A program made the translations under genes and the position numbers. From the NCBI GenBank assembly GCA_913062575.1, contig CAJXVT010000005.1, forward strand, positions 1 to 64,000: a DNA stretch of 64,000 bases, given 5' to 3'. Positions within the stretch are counted from its first letter, which is position 1; each line of letters begins with the position of its first letter. This stretch comes from an uncultured Flavobacteriaceae bacterium (GTDB lineage: Bacteria; Bacteroidota; Bacteroidia; Flavobacteriales; Flavobacteriaceae). Below are positions 63,284 through 64,000 of the stretch, in pieces. The notes under the pieces are model-generated. The model had not been told where the DNA came from. It did no database searches and was given only the letters and a program-made list of their open reading frames with translations.

Positions 63284-64000
63284 CTATTTTAATTTCTTTA
63301 CCAACTCCCCAACAGTTAATCCTTGAACAATTATTGAGAATATCACAACGATATAGGTAATTACCAAGAACAAGTCTCTGTGCATGTCATTAGTCAATCC
63401 TAAAGCCAAGGCAATGGAGATTCCACCACGTAAGCCTCCCCAAGTCATAATTATATTTGTATTAGGCACAAAGTCCAGTTTCTTTTTAAAAATATTAATA
63501 GGCACTAACAAGGATAAAAAACGACAAGCTAATACGAGTGGGATAGCAATTAGTCCAGCAATGATATAATCTCCTTCTATAACCAATACCAACATTTCCA
63601 TACCAATCATTACAAATAAGATGGCATTTAATAAAATATCTATCAATTCCCAAAATTTATCTACATAACGCTCTGTTGTTTTTGACATAGCTGTATCTCT
63701 AACCGTATCATTTCCTACAATCAATCCCGCAGTTACCATGGCCAACGGCGCAGATAAATGTAATTTCTGGGCCAACACCGTCCCTCCCATTACAGCAGCC
63801 AATGTTATAATTACTTCAATATCATAATCATCAATAGATTTTAATAACCTGTATGTTATCCATCCTAAAATAGCTCCTAATAAAATTCCTCCAAGCACTT
63901 CTTTTCCAAATAATTGAACGATATCCATTACAGCAACATTTTCTGTTCCAAAAGAAGCAATCTGAAATATAGTTAAGAAGACTACTACTCCAACACCATC
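63284..64000 (-). CDS. CPA1 Na+/H+ antiporter, truncated by window
   Basis: The minus-strand frame is open to the window end and reads through position 64000, so only the C-terminal half (about 239 codons) is visible. The stop is at 63286-63284. DGVGVVVFLTIFQ at the right edge is the ion-binding region of CPA1 antiporters, and the WGGLRGGISIALAL motif near the C-terminus is also typical. It exchanges sodium or potassium for protons across the inner membrane. Confidence 0.88.
   Translation of the reverse strand, partial: DGVGVVVFLTIFQIASFGTENVAVMDIVQLFGKEVLGGILLGAILGWITYRLLKSIDDYDIEVIITLAAVMGGTVLAQKLHLSAPLAMVTAGLIVGNDTVRDTAMSKTTERYVDKFWELIDILLNAILFVMIGMEMLVLVIEGDYIIAGLIAIPLVLACRFLSLLVPINIFKKKLDFVPNTNIIMTWGGLRGGISIALALGLTNDMHRDLFLVITYIVVIFSIIVQGLTVGELVKKLK

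Noticed and set aside
1-64000. tRNA or rRNA genes, CRISPR arrays, insertion sequences or prophage
   Set aside because: No cloverleaf, rRNA-like or repeat-spacer pattern, no transposase or integrase frame was seen.

Overview
The window looks like a chromosomal segment of a low-GC member of the Bacteroidota, most likely a marine Flavobacteriaceae. This rests on the gene families (slipin, DUF4251/DUF4252 proteins, ABC-2 permease/M1 peptidase fusion, fused 2-oxoacid dehydrogenase E1, subclass B1 metallo-beta-lactamase, GldM-like domain, LytS/LytTR pairs), on many lipoproteins with a lipobox, on the absence of clear Shine-Dalgarno sequences, and on repeated Bacteroidota-type -7 promoter elements (TAnnTTTG). 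No rRNA, tRNA, CRISPR array, phage module or intact insertion sequence was seen.

Layout. 1-587 is gene-free apart from hairpins. 588-7137 holds an ABC transporter whose permease is fused to an M1 peptidase, divergent from a LytS/LytTR two-component system. 7369-13431 mixes hypothetical proteins, a monoheme lipoprotein, a slipin, a YitT-family permease with a nearby fragment of a second copy, and a DUF1338 enzyme. 13462-13984 is a graveyard: a frameshifted methyltransferase joined to the N-terminus of a GH95-type glycosidase lipoprotein. 14050-21449 carries a drug-efflux MFS protein, a PepSY membrane protein, fused E1, an aminotransferase, an Lrp regulator, and an M14 carboxypeptidase divergent from an XRE repressor across a region with six copies of a TTAC-N4-GTAA-type palindrome. 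21506-26166 has an M1 peptidase and an ECF sigma operon with two DUF4252 proteins. 26324-33558 has tandem S41 lipoproteins (the first without its catalytic lysine), a patatin, a BNR-repeat lipoprotein and peptidase T. 33650-37933 has lysA and an opposing sulfur-type cluster (45-aa protein, methyltransferase, DsrE protein, cysteine desulfurase, with a DUF4395 protein upstream).

38219-46244 holds a hybrid sensor/AraC regulator, a DUF2306 protein and the threonine operon thrABC. The operon is preceded by a Thr/Ile-rich leader peptide that appears to start at the transcription start. 46534-50736 has a TPR lipoprotein, a Crp-like regulator, an MBL-fold hydrolase, an NTF2-like protein and glutaminase. 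50799-55910 has topoisomerase III, a B1 metallo-beta-lactamase behind a VF530 gene, and a second LytTR/LytS pair. 56136-64000 has a GldM-like secreted protein, Xaa-Pro peptidase, gcvT, a lipoprotein, an acyltransferase, RmuC, a thioesterase and a truncated Na+/H+ antiporter.

The most noteworthy items are the operator array at 20790-21094, the thr leader and its leaderless geometry (shared with two other genes), the methyltransferase/DsrE/desulfurase cluster with its missed 45-aa protein, the S41 pseudoenzyme pair, and the decayed gene mosaic at 13462-13984. I saw no defence island or other obviously new multi-gene system. The sulfur-type cluster is the best candidate for an undescribed pathway.
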